Source of the DNA: Rhizobiaceae bacterium
GTDB taxonomy: Bacteria; Pseudomonadota; Alphaproteobacteria; Rhizobiales; Rhizobiaceae
NCBI GenBank assembly: GCA_023953775.1
Contig: JAMLJD010000003.1
Location: forward strand, 62,001-126,000
Length of the DNA: 64,000 nucleotides
Reading direction: 5' to 3'
Below the pieces are notes generated by a model. That model saw nothing but the letters and a program-made list of their open reading frames with translations. It did not search any database and was not told the DNA's origin. Made by a program: the position numbers and the translations under genes. Below are positions 8,707 to 17,856 of this stretch, one piece after another (the stretch's first letter is position 1; every line of letters begins with the position of its first letter).

Positions 8707-9776
8707 GGCTCGCCTACGGGCAGGAACTGGTCGCCGTCATAGCGGAAGAGGATATAGGGATTGCGGCTGAGGTCGCCCTTTTCGTCGAAAGCCACGGGGC
8801 CTATCGCGGTCTGGAATTCCAGGCCGTCGATAATGCCCGCGAGATCGCCGGCGCCCTTTTCGGCCTCCTGAAGAACCGCATCGGCGATCTCGAATGCGGC
8901 GAAGGTCGGCAGGACGTAACCTTCCGGCTCTATTTCCCGTGTCGTGAAACGGTCGAGGACCGCCTTCGGAGCTTGTTTCGACCAGTCCGGCAGCGCGACC
9001 ATCAGCGTGCCCGGCGCAAGATCGACGGATCCGGGGGCGGAGCGTAACGTCTCGCCGCCTGCGAATACGAGCGGTACGCCGAGCTCTGCGGCATCCCGGG
9101 TCATGATGGCGACATCGTCGCGATCGCCGCCAGCGAAGACATGCGTCGCGCCGGCCTGGCGGAGGCGGCCCACAAGCGCGATCTGGTTGTCAAGTTGCGG
9201 CCGGAAGGTATCGATGAAGACCGGCGACAGGCTTTCCTCCTCGGCGGCGAAACGCAGGCTCTCGGCCAGTTCACGGCCGTAGATGGTGCCGTCGTCAACG
9301 ATCGCGAAGAGTTCCTCGCGCCAGCGGTCGGTGAGAATGGAGGCGACCGCGGCCCGTTCGAAATCGGCGCGCGGAGCAAGCCGGAAGACGCTCCATCCGG
9401 TCCGTTCCCTGCGGTCCGTCAATCCGTCGGTCCGAACCCCCGACGTGATAACGGGGATTCCCGCTTCGGTCAGGACTGGCAGGGCGGCCTCGATGGCTTC
9501 CGTGCACAGGAAGCCGATGACGATCGAAACGCCGTCCTCGACCAGTTTCCGTGCCGCTGTTTCGCCGCCCTCGGCCGTACAGGCGTCGTTGACGATCGCC
9601 AATTCGCGCAAGGCGCCAGACGCGGCGGCTGCTTCGGTCGCGCCGTCCAGCATCTGCGTGCCCAGAAGCGCCTGATCGCCCGACAGCGGGGCCGCGAGCC
9701 CGATCTTCATATCGGCGCCGCTCGCCGGCAGGACGAAGGCGAGCGCGATCAAGAAGGCTGGGAACAGGCGTTTCAT
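8703..9776 (-). CDS. ABC transporter substrate-binding protein, branched-chain amino acid (LivJ-like) family
   Basis: This 357-residue periplasmic binding protein has a signal peptide (MKRLFPAFLIALAFVLPASG). Its type I fold starts with IGLAAPLSGDQALLGTQM, the usual opening of Leu/Ile/Val-binding homologues. The frame is open further upstream, but the signal peptide fixes the start at 9776. No permease or ATPase gene is adjacent, so it is an orphan that either serves a transporter elsewhere or has a sensory role. Coupling to a peptidase gene could mean peptide or amino-acid scavenging, which is inference. Confidence 0.88.
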   Translation of the reverse strand: MKRLFPAFLIALAFVLPASGADMKIGLAAPLSGDQALLGTQMLDGATEAAAASGALRELAIVNDACTAEGGETAARKLVEDGVSIVIGFLCTEAIEAALPVLTEAGIPVITSGVRTDGLTDRRERTGWSVFRLAPRADFERAAVASILTDRWREELFAIVDDGTIYGRELAESLRFAAEEESLSPVFIDTFRPQLDNQIALVGRLRQAGATHVFAGGDRDDVAIMTRDAAELGVPLVFAGGETLRSAPGSVDLAPGTLMVALPDWSKQAPKAVLDRFTTREIEPEGYVLPTFAAFEIADAVLQEAEKGAGDLAGIIDGLEFQTAIGPVAFDEKGDLSRNPYILFRYDGDQFLPVGEP

Positions 9777-9959
9777 CCGCTTCCGTCTCTGGCAGGCTCT
9801 CGCCGGGCGCGTTGCAGGGTCCGGCGGTGTTCCGGCAAGAGGTAAAGGGTGGCGGGGACGCACGCAACACGCTAATGCAGGCATGCCGCGCATCGCGGGC
9901 GGGTTGAGCGCAACGCCGCCGATCCTATATTCGGGAGACAAGCTCCAGGAAGGGCCATC

Positions 9960-10454
9960 GTGCTTCAGAAACCGGACGTCAATCCGACAAGCTACCGCGA
10001 GGCGATGAGCCGGTTCGCCGGCGCCGTGCACGTCATCACGACCGACGGGGCTGCCGGCCGGCGCGGCGTCACGGTGATTGCCGCCTGCTCGGTCTCCGAC
10101 AATCCGCCGACGGTGCTGGCCTGTCTGAACCGGGAAAACGCGAGCAACGAGTGTTTCCTGGAAAACGGCGTTTTCGCGCTGAACACGCTCGCATCGGGGC
10201 AGCAGGAGGTCGCGGACACGTTTTCGGGCCTCAACGATGTGCTGGCCGCCGACCGCTTTCACCATGGCGAGTGGGACGTGCTCGAAACCGGGGCGCCGGC
10301 ATTGCTGGGCGCGCTTGCCACCTTCGACTGCAGAATTGTCGACCACAAGGAACTTGCGACCCACAGGGTTCTGTTCGGCCAGGTGACGGCACTGCGGATC
10401 GGCGACACGCACTCGCCGCTCATCTATCACCAGCGCGGATACAAGTTTCTCTAG
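9960..10454 (+). CDS. Flavin reductase family protein (HpaC/RutF-like)
   Basis: This 164-residue protein resembles the NAD(P)H:flavin oxidoreductase component of two-component monooxygenases. The motif REAMSRFAGAVHVITTDG at the N-terminus and VIAACSVSDNPPTVLACLNR (FMN-binding region) are typical, as is a C-terminal HSPLIYHQRGYKFL. The start is GTG at 9960. No partner monooxygenase is next to it. The MoxR ATPase gene begins 47 bases later, so it may be the first gene of the cox-like operon; whether that is functional is unclear. Confidence 0.85.
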   Translation: MLQKPDVNPTSYREAMSRFAGAVHVITTDGAAGRRGVTVIAACSVSDNPPTVLACLNRENASNECFLENGVFALNTLASGQQEVADTFSGLNDVLAADRFHHGEWDVLETGAPALLGALATFDCRIVDHKELATHRVLFGQVTALRIGDTHSPLIYHQRGYKFL

Positions 10455-10501
10455 GGTCCGACCCTGAACCACCAACGGCGTACTCGTTTGCCGGAGCTTA
10501 C

Positions 10502-11431
10502 ATGGCTGACATCACACCACGCGGGCTGCCGCAATCGATCGACGAGACGCTCGAACTCCTGACCGGAGCCGACTATGTCGCCGACCGGGCGCTTGCCACG
10601 GTTCTGTTCCTGAGCCTGCGCATGAAACGGCCGCTGTTCCTCGAGGGCGAGGCGGGCGTGGGCAAGACGGAGATCGCCAAGGTGCTCGCCTCGACGCTCG
10701 GGCGCCGGCTGATCCGGCTGCAGTGCTATGAAGGCCTCGACGTTTCCTCGGCCGTCTATGAGTGGAACTACGCCGCCCAGATGATCGAGATCCGGATGGA
10801 GGAGGCTTCGGGCGAAGTCGATCGCAAGGGCATGGAAAAGAACGTCTTTTCCGAACGTTATCTGATCCGCCGGCCGGTCCTCGAGGCGCTCGGCGGCGAG
10901 GAGGGCGCTGCGCCGGTGTTCCTGATCGACGAGCTCGACCGTACTGACGAGGCCTTCGAGGCGTTTCTTCTCGAGATCCTGTCCGACTTCCAGGTCACGG
11001 TGCCCGAGCTCGGCACGATCCGGGCGAAGGAGCCGCCAATTGTCATCATCACCACCAACCGGACGCGCGAGATTCACGATGCGCTGAAGCGGCGCTGCCT
11101 CTACCACTGGGTCGACTATCCGGACGCCGCGCACGAACTCGACATCGTCCGGCGCAAGGTACCGCAGGCCAACGAGAGGCTGTCGGCGGAGGTCGTCAGC
11201 TTCATCCAGAAACTGCGCGAGATCGAGCTGTTCAAGGTGCCCGGCGTCGCCGAGACCATCGACTGGGCGGGCGCGCTGACCGAGCTCGACAAGATCGCGC
11301 TCGATCCCGAAACCGTTTCCGACACGATCGGCGTGCTGTTGAAATATCAGGATGACATCGCCCGCATCGAGCAGGGCGAGGGCCGCCGCATTCTGGAGGA
11401 AGTCAAGGCCGAGCTGTCGGCGGCCGAGTAG
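10502..11431 (+). CDS. MoxR/CoxD-like AAA+ ATPase
   Basis: This 309-residue AAA+ ATPase has Walker A GEAGVGKTE near residues 46-54 and Walker B VFLIDELDRTD near 138-148. It closely matches the CoxD type of the MoxR group, which in carboxydotrophs helps insert the copper-sulfur part of the Mo-Cu site of CO dehydrogenase. The adjacent CoxE-like VWA gene supports that assignment, since MoxR ATPases act with VWA partners. The ATG at 10502 follows a GGAG site at 10494-10497. No CO dehydrogenase subunit genes are in the window. Confidence 0.9.
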   Translation: MADITPRGLPQSIDETLELLTGADYVADRALATVLFLSLRMKRPLFLEGEAGVGKTEIAKVLASTLGRRLIRLQCYEGLDVSSAVYEWNYAAQMIEIRMEEASGEVDRKGMEKNVFSERYLIRRPVLEALGGEEGAAPVFLIDELDRTDEAFEAFLLEILSDFQVTVPELGTIRAKEPPIVIITTNRTREIHDALKRRCLYHWVDYPDAAHELDIVRRKVPQANERLSAEVVSFIQKLREIELFKVPGVAETIDWAGALTELDKIALDPETVSDTIGVLLKYQDDIARIEQGEGRRILEEVKAELSAAE

Positions 11432-11438
11432 GACCGCG

Positions 11439-12674
11439 ATGGAGAAATACGCTTCCACGCCGAAGACCGCGAAACCGGACGGGCGGCTTGCCGACAACAT
11501 CGTCTATTTCGCCCGCGCGTTGCGCAAGTCTGGCATGCGCGTCGGGCCGGCGGCGGTCAAGGATACCATCGAGGCGGTGCTCGCGGCCGGCATCGGCACG
11601 CGCGACGATTTCTACTGGACGCTGCATTCCGTGCTGGTCAACCGGCGCGAAGACCACGCGACCTTCGACGAGGCGTTCCGGCTGTTCTGGAAGTCGCGTG
11701 AGCTGATCGAGAAGATGCTGGCGATGTTTTCGCCGGTTGCCCCGGACACGCGCGAGAAAGAGAAGCCGCGCGCTGCCGAATCCCGCGTCAGCCAGGCGAT
11801 GTTCGAAGGCCATGAACGCAACCAGCCGCCGCGCGACCTGACCGAGATCGAGGTCGATGCGCGGTTCTCGGTCTCCGGCCGGGAAATGCTGCGCGAGAAG
11901 GACTTCGCCCAGATGACCGCGGCCGAGATCGCCGATGCCAAGAAGGCGATTGCCGAGCTTCGCCTGCCGCACGACCTCGTCATGACGCGACGATACCGCG
12001 CCGATCCGCGCGGGCGGCGACCCGATCCGCGGGCGATGATGCGCGGTGCCCTGAGGACCGGCGGCGATCTTATCCTGCCGAAATTCCGCTCGCCGCGCGA
12101 GATTCACCCACCGCTTGTCGTGCTGGCCGACATTTCCGGGTCGATGAGCCAATATACGCGCATTTTCCTGCATTTCCTGCACGCGCTCACCGAAAAACGC
12201 CGCCGCGTCCATACCTTCGTGTTCGGCACGCGGCTGACCAATCTGACCCGCCAGATGCGCCACCGCGATCCCGACGACGCGCTTGCCGATTGCGCGGCAG
12301 CGGTCAAGGACTGGTCCGGCGGCACGCGCATCGGCGAGGCGCTGAACACGTTCAACCGGCTGTGGTCGCGGCGTACGCTGGGGCAGGGCGCGATCGTGCT
12401 GTTGATCACCGACGGGCTGGAGCGCGACGATGTCGCCGGGCTCGAGGCCGAGATGGAGCGGCTGCACAAATCCTGCCGCCGTCTCATCTGGCTCAATCCG
12501 CTGCTGCGCTTCGACGGCTTCGAGCCCAAGGCGCGCGGGGTCCGCGCCATGCTGCCGCATGTTGACGAGTTCCGGGCCGTGCATACTTTGAACGCGCTCG
12601 CCGATCTGTGCGCCTCGCTGTCGGCGCAGGCGCCGGTGCATACGCGCTTCGCTGGCGGACGCCGGGCAGCGTGA
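11439..12674 (+). CDS. CoxE-like von Willebrand factor A domain protein
   Basis: This 411-residue protein has a C-terminal VWA domain whose metal-ion-dependent adhesion site is visible as ADISGSMSQYTR (DxSxS) near residues 230-241. It matches the CoxE family, partner of the CoxD ATPase in maturation of molybdenum hydroxylases. The N-terminal half is charged and helical. It starts seven bases after the ATPase stop. An in-frame upstream extension overlaps the ATPase gene and was rejected. Confidence 0.9.
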   Translation: MEKYASTPKTAKPDGRLADNIVYFARALRKSGMRVGPAAVKDTIEAVLAAGIGTRDDFYWTLHSVLVNRREDHATFDEAFRLFWKSRELIEKMLAMFSPVAPDTREKEKPRAAESRVSQAMFEGHERNQPPRDLTEIEVDARFSVSGREMLREKDFAQMTAAEIADAKKAIAELRLPHDLVMTRRYRADPRGRRPDPRAMMRGALRTGGDLILPKFRSPREIHPPLVVLADISGSMSQYTRIFLHFLHALTEKRRRVHTFVFGTRLTNLTRQMRHRDPDDALADCAAAVKDWSGGTRIGEALNTFNRLWSRRTLGQGAIVLLITDGLERDDVAGLEAEMERLHKSCRRLIWLNPLLRFDGFEPKARGVRAMLPHVDEFRAVHTLNALADLCASLSAQAPVHTRFAGGRRAA

Positions 12675-12706
12675 CCTAGATTGTCGGGAAGGGAAGGGAA
12701 AGAGCC

Positions 12707-13060
12707 ATGACCGTGCAGGAACCTGACTCACCGTCGGTGCTCGACGAGACGCGCGATCCGTTGATGATCGCTGAGGCGTGGATGCGCGACGGCCGCGACG
12801 TCGCGATCGCCACGGTGGTCGAGACATGGGGGTCGGCGCCGCGTCCGATCGGCAGCCATCTGGTGATCGACGCCGAGGGCAATTTCCATGGCTCGGTTTC
12901 GGGTGGCTGCGTCGAAGGCGCGGTGATCGCCGAAGCGGTCGACGTGATCGACAACGGCAAGCCGCGCATGCTGGAATTCGGCGTTGCCGACGAAACCGCA
13001 TGGCAGGTCGGGCTGTCCTGCGGCGGCAAGATCAAGGTCTTCGTCGAGAGGCTCGGATAG
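12707..13060 (+). CDS. XdhC/CoxI N-terminal-domain protein
   Basis: This 117-residue protein corresponds to the N-terminal XdhC_CoxI domain alone. Family proteins bind molybdenum cofactor, help its sulfuration and hand it to xanthine dehydrogenase-type enzymes. The motifs ATVVETWGSAPRPIGSH and GSVSGGCVEGAVI are diagnostic, and a conserved cysteine pair is present (GGCVEG and GLSCGGKI). The Rossmann part is encoded by the next gene, four bases on and in another frame, so the usual two-domain protein is split here. Confidence 0.9.
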   Translation: MTVQEPDSPSVLDETRDPLMIAEAWMRDGRDVAIATVVETWGSAPRPIGSHLVIDAEGNFHGSVSGGCVEGAVIAEAVDVIDNGKPRMLEFGVADETAWQVGLSCGGKIKVFVERLG

Positions 13061-13064
13061 CCCG

Positions 13065-13775
13065 ATGGACCCGCATCTTCTGAAGAAACTCAATGCGGAG
13101 CGCGCGGCCCGGCGCGCGGTCGCGCTGGTTACCGATCTTGGCGACGGGCGCGACCGCATCGTGCACGAGGCCGACCAGGTCGCCGGCGCGCTCGGCGAAG
13201 CGCTGGCCAAGGCGTTCCGGTCCGGCAAGTCGACGACGGTGGAGGCCGAGGGCCGGACCTTCTTCATCAACGTCCATGTTCCGCCGGCGCGGCTGGTGGT
13301 GATCGGCGCCGTGCATATCAGCCAGGCGCTGGCGCCGATGGCGAAGGTCGCCGGCTACGATATCGAGATCATCGATCCCAGGACGGCGTTTGCGACGCCC
13401 GACCGGTTTCCCGACGTAACGCTTCATGCCGACTGGCCGCAGGACGTGCTCGGCAAACAGCCGCTCGACAGCTACACGGCCGTCGCCGCTCTGACGCACG
13501 ATCCCAAGATCGACGACCCCGCGCTGGAGGTGGCGCTGCGCGCGGACTGCTTCTACATCGGCGCGCTCGGCAGCAGGAAGACGCATGGCAGACGCGTCGA
13601 GCGGCTGACGGCCGCAGGGTTCACCCAGCAGCAGATCGAGCGCATCCATGCGCCGATCGGCCTCGACATCGGCGCCGCCAATCCGGCCGAGATCGCCGTT
13701 GCCGTGCTGGCGCAGGTGATCGGGGCGATGCGTTCGCGCGGCCTCGAACGCGCGGTCGGAGACGAGGCGGCATGA
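13065..13775 (+). CDS. XdhC Rossmann-domain protein (XdhC C-terminal type)
   Basis: This 236-residue protein carries the C-terminal NAD(P)-like Rossmann domain of XdhC/CoxF. VVIGAVHISQALAPMAK begins the dinucleotide-binding fold near residue 80, and YIGALGSRKTHGRR near 162-175 followed by HAPIGLDIGAANPAEIAV is the family signature. The N-terminal 75 residues resemble a short extra domain. The ATG at 13065 is four bases after the previous gene, and its stop overlaps the next ATG by four bases, so all three are likely co-translated. Confidence 0.9.
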   Translation: MDPHLLKKLNAERAARRAVALVTDLGDGRDRIVHEADQVAGALGEALAKAFRSGKSTTVEAEGRTFFINVHVPPARLVVIGAVHISQALAPMAKVAGYDIEIIDPRTAFATPDRFPDVTLHADWPQDVLGKQPLDSYTAVAALTHDPKIDDPALEVALRADCFYIGALGSRKTHGRRVERLTAAGFTQQQIERIHAPIGLDIGAANPAEIAVAVLAQVIGAMRSRGLERAVGDEAA

Positions 13776-15382
13776 AATTCGGGCCGATCCCGGTCGCGAA
13801 TGCCGCGGGCGCGATCCTCGCCCATGCCACCACTGCCGGAGAGACGCGCTTGCGCAAGGCCCATCGCCTGACCGCGCGCGACGTCGAGATTCTGGAAAAG
13901 GCCGGCATCTCGGAGATCATCGCGGCCGTACTCGACGCCGGCGATCTCGATGAGAACGAGGCTGCGACGCGCCTCGCGCAGGCCCTCGAGACGTCGAATG
14001 CTGCGGCCAGGCCCGCCTCGACCGGCCGGGTCAATTTTCATGCCGAGGCGGCGGGTGTCTTCACCGTCGACAAGGCGCTGATCGATGCCCTCAACGCGAT
14101 CGATCCCTCGATCACCATCGCGACGCTTGCCGACCATGCGACCGTCGAGCAGGGTCAGATGGTGGCGACGGTCAAGATCATCCCCTTCGCCGTCGCCGGT
14201 GCGCTGGTCGACGAGGCGGCGGCGCTGTCGGCGGCGCGAACCGCGTTCTCCGTCCACCGCTTCGCCGCGCGGCGGGTCGGTCTCGTCCAGACGACGCTTC
14301 CCGGCCTCAAGCACAGCGTTCTCGACAAGACGGCCCGCACGACGGCCGCGAGGCTCGAGCGTTCCGGGAGCAGCATTGCGGGCGAAAGGCGGGTCGCACA
14401 CGAGGCGGCCGCTGTCGCGGAGGCGATCGAGGTGGCGCTGTCGGACAGCGACATGATCCTCGTCTTCGGTGCGTCGGCGGTGAGCGACCCGGACGACGTG
14501 ATCCCGGCGGCGATCCGTCTGGCCGGCGGCACGGTGGCCAGGACCGGGATGCCGGTCGATCCCGGCAATCTGCTCGTGCTCGGCGATGTCGACGGGACCC
14601 CGGTGATCGGCGCGCCCGGCTGTGCCCGCAGCCCCAAGGTCAACGGCTTCGACTGGGTGCTGGACAGGATGCTCGCCGGCCTCGCGGTGTCCGCCGAGGA
14701 CATTGCCGGCATGGGCGTCGGCGGCCTGCTGATGGAGATACCGACCCGACCACAGCCGCGCGAGGGCAGGACGCCGTCTCGCCGTATCGAGGTCGCCGCG
14801 GTGCTGCTGGCGGCGGGCCGCTCCAGCCGGATGGGGCCGCAAAACAAGCTTCTGGCGAATTTCGAAGGTGTGCCGCTGGTGCGCCGCGTCGCCCAACGGC
14901 TTGCCGAAAGCCGAGCGAGCGCGACCGTCGCGGTCGTCGGCCATCAGGCCGAGCGGGTCCGCGATGCGCTCGCGGGGCTGGCGCTTTCGGCCGTCGACAA
15001 CCCGCGCTACGCCGACGGTCTTTCGACGTCGCTCAAGGCGGGCGTCTCCGCGCTGCCGGCATCGGCGGACGGCGCGATGATCGTACTGGGCGACATGCCC
15101 GACATCTCGACCACGGACCTCGACGCGCTCGTCGCTGCCTTCGCGAAAGCGGGCGGCAGGGCGGTGGTGCGCGCGACGCATGGCGGAAAGCGCGGCAACC
15201 CTGTGATCCTGCCGCGGGCGCTGTTCGCAGAGGTCGAGACGCTCGAGGGGGATACGGGCGCCCGCCACATCGTCGAGGCATCCGACACCGAGGTGATCGA
15301 CGTCGAGATCGGCGAGGCGGCAAGCGTCGATGTCGATACGCCGGATGCGATGCGCGAGGCCGGCGGCGTCCTTGTGGACTGA
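13772..15382 (+). CDS. Fused molybdopterin-binding / MobA-like nucleotidyltransferase
   Basis: This 536-residue protein combines two modules. Residues 1 to about 330 resemble a molybdopterin-binding MoeA/MogA-type region. Residues about 340-536 form a MobA/MocA-like nucleotidyltransferase with the signature VLLAAGRSSRMGPQNKLL. MocA-type enzymes add CMP to molybdenum cofactor to give the dinucleotide form used by CO dehydrogenase and xanthine dehydrogenase-type enzymes, so this is the probable role. It overlaps the XdhC-like gene by four bases and is the last gene of the maturation operon. Confidence 0.88.
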   Translation: MKFGPIPVANAAGAILAHATTAGETRLRKAHRLTARDVEILEKAGISEIIAAVLDAGDLDENEAATRLAQALETSNAAARPASTGRVNFHAEAAGVFTVDKALIDALNAIDPSITIATLADHATVEQGQMVATVKIIPFAVAGALVDEAAALSAARTAFSVHRFAARRVGLVQTTLPGLKHSVLDKTARTTAARLERSGSSIAGERRVAHEAAAVAEAIEVALSDSDMILVFGASAVSDPDDVIPAAIRLAGGTVARTGMPVDPGNLLVLGDVDGTPVIGAPGCARSPKVNGFDWVLDRMLAGLAVSAEDIAGMGVGGLLMEIPTRPQPREGRTPSRRIEVAAVLLAAGRSSRMGPQNKLLANFEGVPLVRRVAQRLAESRASATVAVVGHQAERVRDALAGLALSAVDNPRYADGLSTSLKAGVSALPASADGAMIVLGDMPDISTTDLDALVAAFAKAGGRAVVRATHGGKRGNPVILPRALFAEVETLEGDTGARHIVEASDTEVIDVEIGEAASVDVDTPDAMREAGGVLVD

Positions 15383-15442
15383 ACGCAGCGTGATGCCGCG
15401 AGGCGGTCGCCAAGCGGCGCGTTTGAGCTTAGGCTCGCGGCC

Positions 15443-16339
15443 ATGATGTCGTCCGCTTCTCTCTCGGCTCGTGTCCTGTCCGTTCCGTTCGTCGCGTTCG
15501 CGCTTGCGGCCGGCCTTGCGTCGGCGGCGGCCGAGGGCCTGGCGCCGTTCAAGGACCAGCTTTTCGCCTATCCGAAGACGCTCAGGGAGAGCGATGGCGG
15601 CGCCTACCGCGTGGTCGACTACCAGGAGATGCGCGACATCAACGGGCGCGACGAGATTCCCGAACGCCGGGTTCGCGCAGAATATGTCTCGCTGGGGGTG
15701 CGGCGTCAGCAGAGCGATCGAATTCTCGATACCGGCGCGGGCAAGGTTCCGCATATCGCCGTCGGCACCGACAAGGGCGCGCGCTTCATCACGGTCTACA
15801 TTCACGGGCAGGGCGGCAACCGCAAGCAGGGCGTCAACGACTTCACCTTCGGTGGCAATTTCAACCGCATCAAGAACCTGATGGCCGACAATGGCGGCCT
15901 CTACCTGTCGGTGGATTTCGCGGATTTCGGGCCTGCCGGCAATGCCCAGGTCGCGGCGGTGATCGCGCACTACGCCGCGGCGTCGCCGCGCGCGCCCGTC
16001 TTCGTGGCATGCGGCTCGATGGGCGGCGCACATTGCTGGATGCTTGCCGAACGGGACGACATGGCAGCGCGGCTCGGCGGCCTGCTGCTGCTCGGCTCGC
16101 ACTGGAACGACGCCTTCATCAAGAGCCCGGCCTTCAAGGCGAAGGTGCCGGTCTTCTTCGGACAGGGAAGCCGCGACCCGGTTTTTCCGGTCGAGAAGCA
16201 GGAAGCGTTCTTCCGGTCGATCCTGAAACGCGATCCGCGCTATCCTGCGATGTTCGTGCGCTTCGAGAGCGGGTCGCACGGAACGCCGATCCGGATGAGC
16301 GACTGGCGCGAAACGATCAACTGGATGCTGTCCCGGTAG
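15443..16339 (+). CDS. Secreted alpha/beta hydrolase
   Basis: This 298-residue protein has an N-terminal signal peptide (hydrophobic run VPFVAFALAAGLASAAA) and an alpha/beta hydrolase fold. The nucleophile elbow is CGSMGGAH near residues 192-199, the likely acid is in GSRDPVFP, and the likely catalytic histidine is in SGSHGTP near the C-terminus. It is probably periplasmic. The substrate is unknown. It is separated from the molybdenum-cofactor genes by 60 bases and is followed 20 bases later by a DUF1330 gene. Confidence 0.78.
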   Translation: MMSSASLSARVLSVPFVAFALAAGLASAAAEGLAPFKDQLFAYPKTLRESDGGAYRVVDYQEMRDINGRDEIPERRVRAEYVSLGVRRQQSDRILDTGAGKVPHIAVGTDKGARFITVYIHGQGGNRKQGVNDFTFGGNFNRIKNLMADNGGLYLSVDFADFGPAGNAQVAAVIAHYAAASPRAPVFVACGSMGGAHCWMLAERDDMAARLGGLLLLGSHWNDAFIKSPAFKAKVPVFFGQGSRDPVFPVEKQEAFFRSILKRDPRYPAMFVRFESGSHGTPIRMSDWRETINWMLSR

Positions 16340-16359
16340 CATCCGCGGAGGGAGGTCCC

Positions 16360-16779
16360 ATGGACGGGCATATCGATCCGACACGCGAGAGGTTCGGTGC
16401 GTTCCGGGCGCTGCCCGACGATGGGCCGGTGCACATGCTCAATCTCGTCCGCCTGCGCGAGCGGGCGGCCTATCCGGACGGCCGGGAGGCCAGCGGCGCG
16501 GAGGCTTACAGATCCTACGGGCTGGAAAGCGGGCCGATCTTCCGGCGTGTCGGCGGCAGGATCGCGTGGACGGGCGATTTCAGGCTGATGCTGATCGGGC
16601 CCGAAGACGAAAAGTGGGATCTCTGCTTCATCGCGGAGTATCCGAGTGCCGCCGCCTTCGTCGAGATGGTCAAGGATCCCGACTACCAGAAGGCGGTCGT
16701 GCACCGGCAAGCCGCCGTGGTGGATTCGCGGCTGATCCGGCTGGCGCCGGGCAGTCCGGGCGGCGGCTTCGCCGGCTGA
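16360..16779 (+). CDS. DUF1330 family protein
   Basis: This 139-residue protein resembles the DUF1330 family, a dimeric ferredoxin-like fold related to EthD and monooxygenase-type domains. The segments MLNLVRLRERAAYPDG, SGAEAYRSYG and FPS-like EYPSAAAFVEMVKDPDYQ are typical. A GGAGGGAGG ribosome-binding site just upstream of ATG 16360 fixes the start. The function is not known. Confidence 0.82.
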   Translation: MDGHIDPTRERFGAFRALPDDGPVHMLNLVRLRERAAYPDGREASGAEAYRSYGLESGPIFRRVGGRIAWTGDFRLMLIGPEDEKWDLCFIAEYPSAAAFVEMVKDPDYQKAVVHRQAAVVDSRLIRLAPGSPGGGFAG

Positions 16780-16783
16780 GAGG

Positions 16784-17818
16784 CTAAGGCCCCGAATCGT
16801 AGTCGACGACCACCTGCGGGTTGATCTCTTCGTCATAGGACGCGTCGACCTCATAGCGGACCAGCGAGAACTCGCCGCCGCGGAAAATCCACTTGCCGAC
16901 CGAGGAGGCATCGCCAATTCCGCGCCATTTTGCGAAGGCGTGGATCGACTGCGTCGCCTCGTCGTAATCCGAGTTGATGAGTTCCGGCGCCGACCGGTAG
17001 CCGATCACGTAGATATCCTCCACCTTACCCTCGGCGTCGTCGTTCTCGTAGCGGATGTCGAGTTCCGGCGTCGCGAAATTCAGGACGCGCAGCTCGCCGA
17101 TCGCATCGGCGAAAAGGTAGACATGGACCTCGTTGTAGGCGCCGTTGCGGCACCAGAAGCGGAACAGCCGCGTCTCGGTCTCCGGCGCGTCCGGATCCTC
17201 GTAGGAATAGCGGAACTTCAGAGTGTAGTCGTCCGGCTCTGCCGCGTCGGGCTCGCCATCGGCCTCGAGCGACTGGCAGGTGCCCGCATATGTGGCGCGG
17301 AAAAGCGCCTTCGCCTCGTCGAGGACCGCATCGCGGGGCGGCGGTGGCGGGCCGTCGCCGCAGCGCTCCGGTACGGCGTCCTCCAGTGGCTCCTGCGCGA
17401 CGCCCAGCTTGCCGCTTTCGATCGACATGGGGACGAAGGGGTCGGCCTGTATCTGCGGGTTGGCAAGGCGCACGACGTAACAGCCGGCGAAGACGCTGGT
17501 TCCGCCTCCGGCACTCTCGGCGCGGATCGCCACGGGCACCTGGTACAAGATGCTGCCGGCGGCACCTTCCTCGCCGACGGCGCCGGTCAGCACCTCCACC
17601 GATGCGGTGCTGGCGTAGCCTTCGGCGTAAGCATCCAGCGTATCGGCCGGAGGCGTCGCGAAGTAGCTGTAGGCGCGGGCGAATTCCTTGCGGTTGACCG
17701 CATTGTAGAGGGATCGCACCAGCGCTTCGGCGCTCGACCGGTCGTCGAGATAGGCTGGCTCGGCGGCAAGGCCGGGGGTCGACAGGGCGAGAAGGGCGGC
17801 AAGCAGGCGGATACGCAT
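16784..17818 (-). CDS. Secreted DUF1176-like protein
   Basis: This 344-residue protein has a signal peptide (MRIRLLAALLALSTPGLAA). Its C-terminal half resembles DUF1176, with the features FRFWCRNGAYNEVHVYLF, INSDYDEATQSIHAFAKWRG and VGKWIFRGGEFSLVRYEVD. The N-terminal half (residues 20-160) resembles an NTF2-like or lipoprotein-like module (LVRSLYNAVNRKEFARAYSY). It is presumably periplasmic. A GGAGGATC site six bases upstream supports the ATG at 17818 over one ten codons earlier. Function unknown. Confidence 0.78.
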   Translation of the reverse strand: MRIRLLAALLALSTPGLAAEPAYLDDRSSAEALVRSLYNAVNRKEFARAYSYFATPPADTLDAYAEGYASTASVEVLTGAVGEEGAAGSILYQVPVAIRAESAGGGTSVFAGCYVVRLANPQIQADPFVPMSIESGKLGVAQEPLEDAVPERCGDGPPPPPRDAVLDEAKALFRATYAGTCQSLEADGEPDAAEPDDYTLKFRYSYEDPDAPETETRLFRFWCRNGAYNEVHVYLFADAIGELRVLNFATPELDIRYENDDAEGKVEDIYVIGYRSAPELINSDYDEATQSIHAFAKWRGIGDASSVGKWIFRGGEFSLVRYEVDASYDEEINPQVVVDYDSGP

Positions 17819-17856
17819 GACGATCCTCCGATTCGTGCCGCCGATCATAACATCGA

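Noticed and set aside
13553..16384. A 943-codon open frame antisense to the MobA-like gene
   Set aside because: It overlaps two well-supported genes and has no recognisable family motif.
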